Both the position numbers and the translations under genes were made by a program. Source: an uncultured Oscillospiraceae bacterium (lineage in GTDB: Bacteria > Bacillota > Clostridia > Oscillospirales > Oscillospiraceae). From it: 64,000 bases of DNA. A model generated the notes under the pieces. It was not told the DNA's origin and ran no database searches. It saw only the letters and a program-made list of their open reading frames with translations. Below, piece by piece: positions 62,206 through 64,000 of this stretch (its first letter is position 1; each line of letters begins with the position of its first letter). The DNA lies in assembly GCA_944385445.1 (NCBI GenBank), contig CALWXF010000005.1:1-64000 (forward strand). The letters are read 5' to 3'.

Positions 62206-62290
62206 GGTATCCATCCATCTTTTTTAAGACAAATTATCTACACCGCCCAAATTGCCTTTGTGCGAAGTGCCAAAGCAGCAGGAGAGAGGC

Positions 62291-63295
62291 TCACTTTTTC
62301 TTGCACCGTTCTCCCAAAGGGTTGAGTTGAGCGGCCTGACGCATAGCCTCGCTGTCCACATGGGTGTAAATCTGCGTGGTGTTCAAATGCTCATGGCCAA
62401 GGATTTCCTGCAATGTGCGTACATCCACGCCATTTTTCAGCATCAGGGTGGCAGCTGTGTGCCGCAGCTTGTGGGCAGAGTACTTGTCCCGGTCCAGTCC
62501 AGCCTCTGCCAACCGCTTTTTAATCATATAATGGACCCCAGCCTTGGTAACACGGGTGCGTTTTCTTGTGATGAACAGTGCATAGGGGTCCACAGCCGCC
62601 GTCTGGGCCCGAACTGCCAGCCAGTCGTCCAGCGCACTGCGGCAAGCAGTATTGAGAAAGACAAAGCGCTCTTTGTTACCTTTGCCTAACACCCGCATGC
62701 GGTCGTCCCGGACATCGCTGAGGTTCAGGCCAACCAGCTCAGAAATTCGCAGTCCACAGTTTAAAAATAAGGTAATAATACAGAAATCCCGCTCAGAATT
62801 GGCTCCGTCAATGCTGTCCAGAAGCTGAATGCACTCATCCAGAGTTAAGAATCGTGGCAAAGTCTGGCGCTGCCTGGGCGCATCCAGCTCCTGAATGGGG
62901 TTTTCTGTGAGTACCTTGGCCTTGTTCACCAGATATTTATAAAAGGACCGGATAGACGCAACTTTTCGGGCTCTGGAAGATGCCTCAAGGCCGCATCCGG
63001 CCTGGGGCGAATTGTGATTCTTGGCACGGCTGCGGCTGAGAAAGCTGAGATATGCGTACACGTCGGCCAACGTCACAGAGCGCACCAGTGAGACATCTAC
63101 ATCGTCAATGGAGATTTGGTCCAGCGGTGTCGATCTGGGTACCAAGCCTTTTTCAATCTTCATGTATCTGAGAAAGTTACGCAGATCCAGGAAATATTCA
63201 TCTACCGTTTTGGACGAGTGTCCCTGAATGGTCTCGTGATACGCAAGGAAATCTCGCAGCACCGGCGGCGCTTGAGTTTGATAGTCAATTTTCAT
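62291..63295 (-). CDS. xerC: XerC/XerD-type tyrosine recombinase
   Basis: The 334-residue protein has a SAM-like N-terminal core-binding domain (LRDFLAYHETIQGHSSKTVDEY) and a C-terminal catalytic domain. Catalytic residues are Arg in LNCGLRISELVGL, His/Arg in HKLRHTAATLM, His in LGHEHLNTTQIY and the nucleophilic Tyr in IYTHV. It is slightly longer than typical XerC/XerD. Chromosome dimer resolution is the likely job, but an element-type integrase cannot be excluded from this alone. Confidence 0.88.
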   Translation of the reverse strand: MKIDYQTQAPPVLRDFLAYHETIQGHSSKTVDEYFLDLRNFLRYMKIEKGLVPRSTPLDQISIDDVDVSLVRSVTLADVYAYLSFLSRSRAKNHNSPQAGCGLEASSRARKVASIRSFYKYLVNKAKVLTENPIQELDAPRQRQTLPRFLTLDECIQLLDSIDGANSERDFCIITLFLNCGLRISELVGLNLSDVRDDRMRVLGKGNKERFVFLNTACRSALDDWLAVRAQTAAVDPYALFITRKRTRVTKAGVHYMIKKRLAEAGLDRDKYSAHKLRHTAATLMLKNGVDVRTLQEILGHEHLNTTQIYTHVDSEAMRQAAQLNPLGERCKKK

Positions 63296-63378
63296 GTTTC
63301 ATCCCCATATTTGCATACATAAAGCCAGGCTAACCGGATCATACTATGGATATCAAATTTCCGGGAGCCCCCTCCCCT

Positions 63379-63410
63379 CAACTCAACAAAATTTTAATTT
63401 TGTTGAGTTG
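63379..63410. repeat. Perfect 14-bp inverted repeat between xerC and the small Cys gene
   Basis: CAACTCAACAAAAT and ATTTTGTTGAGTTG are exact complements separated by TTTA. No T run follows on either strand, so it does not look like a terminator. It could be an operator for the divergent genes. Confidence 0.75.
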
Positions 63411-63461
63411 CTAGTGTGTTCAAACAGGAGTTCCCGACACACCAGAATTGGAGGTCTAGTT

Positions 63462-63656
63462 ATGAGTCTCATTCCATGTACCCTCTCCTGTCGGCATCAG
63501 ACCGATGGCCGGTGCACCCTGTACACAACGGGTGCACAACCCATGCGCAACGCCGCTCAGGACGGCACCGACCACCCTTGTCTGAATTATGAGCCCAAAG
63601 ACTCACACAAGCACCGCAATCGCTTGCCGGATGTTGTGCACCTCAATGAGCTGTAA
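63462..63656 (+). CDS. Small Cys-containing clostridial protein
   Basis: The 64-residue protein begins MSLIPCTLSCRHQTDGRCTL and has a fourth cysteine near residue 41 (HPCLNYEPK). The pattern CxxxC-HQ-DGxC is one I recall from small clostridial proteins of unknown function, sometimes mislabelled hydroxymyristoyl-ACP dehydratase. GGAGG lies 7 bases before the ATG. Its last 54 bases overlap the 3' end of radA on the other strand. Confidence 0.6.
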   Translation: MSLIPCTLSCRHQTDGRCTLYTTGAQPMRNAAQDGTDHPCLNYEPKDSHKHRNRLPDVVHLNEL

Positions 63657-64000
63657 GCCATCCGGCACCACCAGCTTTCCGCTGTGCCGGGCTGGAATCA
63701 AGCATTTGGTAAAGCCCAGCCGCTGCACCTCACTGAGCCGCTGATTCAACGCATGCACCGCCCGCAGCTCGCCCGTCAGGCCCACTTCGCCGATGGCTGC
63801 CAAATCATACGGCACCGGCTTGTCCCGGAAGCTGGACGCCAAGGCCACGATGAGCGCCAGGTCCGCCGCCGGCTCTGTAATGCTCAGGCCGCCAATGACG
63901 TTGACGTACACGTCACAGTTGGACACCATGAGTCCTCCACGTTTTTCCAGCACTGCCGAGAGCATCATGGCCCGGTTGTAATCAAAGCCGTTACAGGAGC
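63603..64000 (-). CDS. radA: DNA repair protein RadA, C-terminal part (5' end beyond the window)
   Basis: The frame continues past the window edge. The visible 132 codons begin NGFDYNRAMMLSAVLEKR-like and include GLSITEPAADLALIVALASS, AAIGEVGLTGELRAV and HNIRQAI near the end. This is the Lon-protease-like C-terminal domain of RadA, a helicase that processes recombination intermediates. The N-terminal zinc finger and RecA-like ATPase lie outside the window. Confidence 0.93.
   Translation of the reverse strand, partial: SCNGFDYNRAMMLSAVLEKRGGLMVSNCDVYVNVIGGLSITEPAADLALIVALASSFRDKPVPYDLAAIGEVGLTGELRAVHALNQRLSEVQRLGFTKCLIPARHSGKLVVPDGLQLIEVHNIRQAIAVLV

Noticed and set aside
63379..63410. Candidate dif site near xerC
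   Set aside because: The palindrome lacks the 11-6-11 XerC/XerD arm pattern and the TATATTATGT-like core of Firmicute dif sites.

Overview
The window reads as chromosome of a GC-rich, spore-forming-type Firmicute, most likely an Oscillospiraceae relative of Flavonifractor, Lawsonibacter or Pseudoflavonifractor. This rests on gene content and order that I recognise (murB-rapZ-yvcK-whiA-dnaE; smc-ftsY-rph-rdgB-yhbY-nadD/yqeK-rsfS; purine genes with an archaeal-type PurO; Hsp33 with YerC; clostridial PyrDB/PyrK). No database was searched. Nearly all the DNA is coding, and most operons end in strong hairpins.

Layout. 1-424: four tRNA genes on the minus strand behind a consensus promoter. 451-2365: hslO, a methyltransferase and yerC. 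2494-3926: purA with its own promoter and terminator. 4019-8677: a conserved clostridial gene appears to be cut in two; nagB, nagA and a large serine recombinase lie between the halves. 8759-17617: murB-rapZ-yvcK-whiA-dnaE-cls. 17570-26010: a large purine cluster on the minus strand (purE, C, F, M, N, then a ZTP riboswitch, purO, a stand-alone AICAR transformylase, purD and an XRE regulator). 26072-28535: a glycosyltransferase, a PAP2 phosphatase and tcdA. 28558-30919: a parvulin-like foldase, a 6S-like RNA and a DUF1292 protein. 30975-33910: a class A penicillin-binding protein. 33987-37072: an ACT protein, hom and aspartokinase. 37103-45208: the smc to rsfS operon. 45171-46322: rubrerythrin and a small lipoprotein. 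46335-51501: pyrC-F-K-D and a phosphatase/acetyltransferase fusion. 51597-52217: a small hypothetical gene and two tRNAs. 52400-58799: two MgtA-type P-type ATPases flanking a receiver-less winged-helix regulator, with a leader ORF and a 49-residue membrane protein. 58804-62205: an oxidoreductase, PPi-type phosphofructokinase and fructose-bisphosphate aldolase. 62291-64000: a Xer-type recombinase, a palindrome, a small Cys protein and the 3' part of radA.

The main discovery candidate is the split gene. Its halves share an in-frame 13-base core with one mismatch (GTGGAG-A/G-CGGTTG, at 4472 and 8291). The recombinase gene ends inside the right copy. Joining the outer ends of the intervening 3,819 bp segment rebuilds an imperfect attP-like dyad (14 of 22 positions match) centred on that core. 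Precise excision would restore a 279-codon ORF. This has the architecture of the skin-type intervening elements removed during sporulation, but with nagBA as cargo and at unusually small size. Secondary candidates are an unclassified attenuator upstream of purE, a PurF lacking its N-terminal cysteine, a zinc-ribbon insertion in the penicillin-binding protein, and the regulatory parts around the second mgtA.
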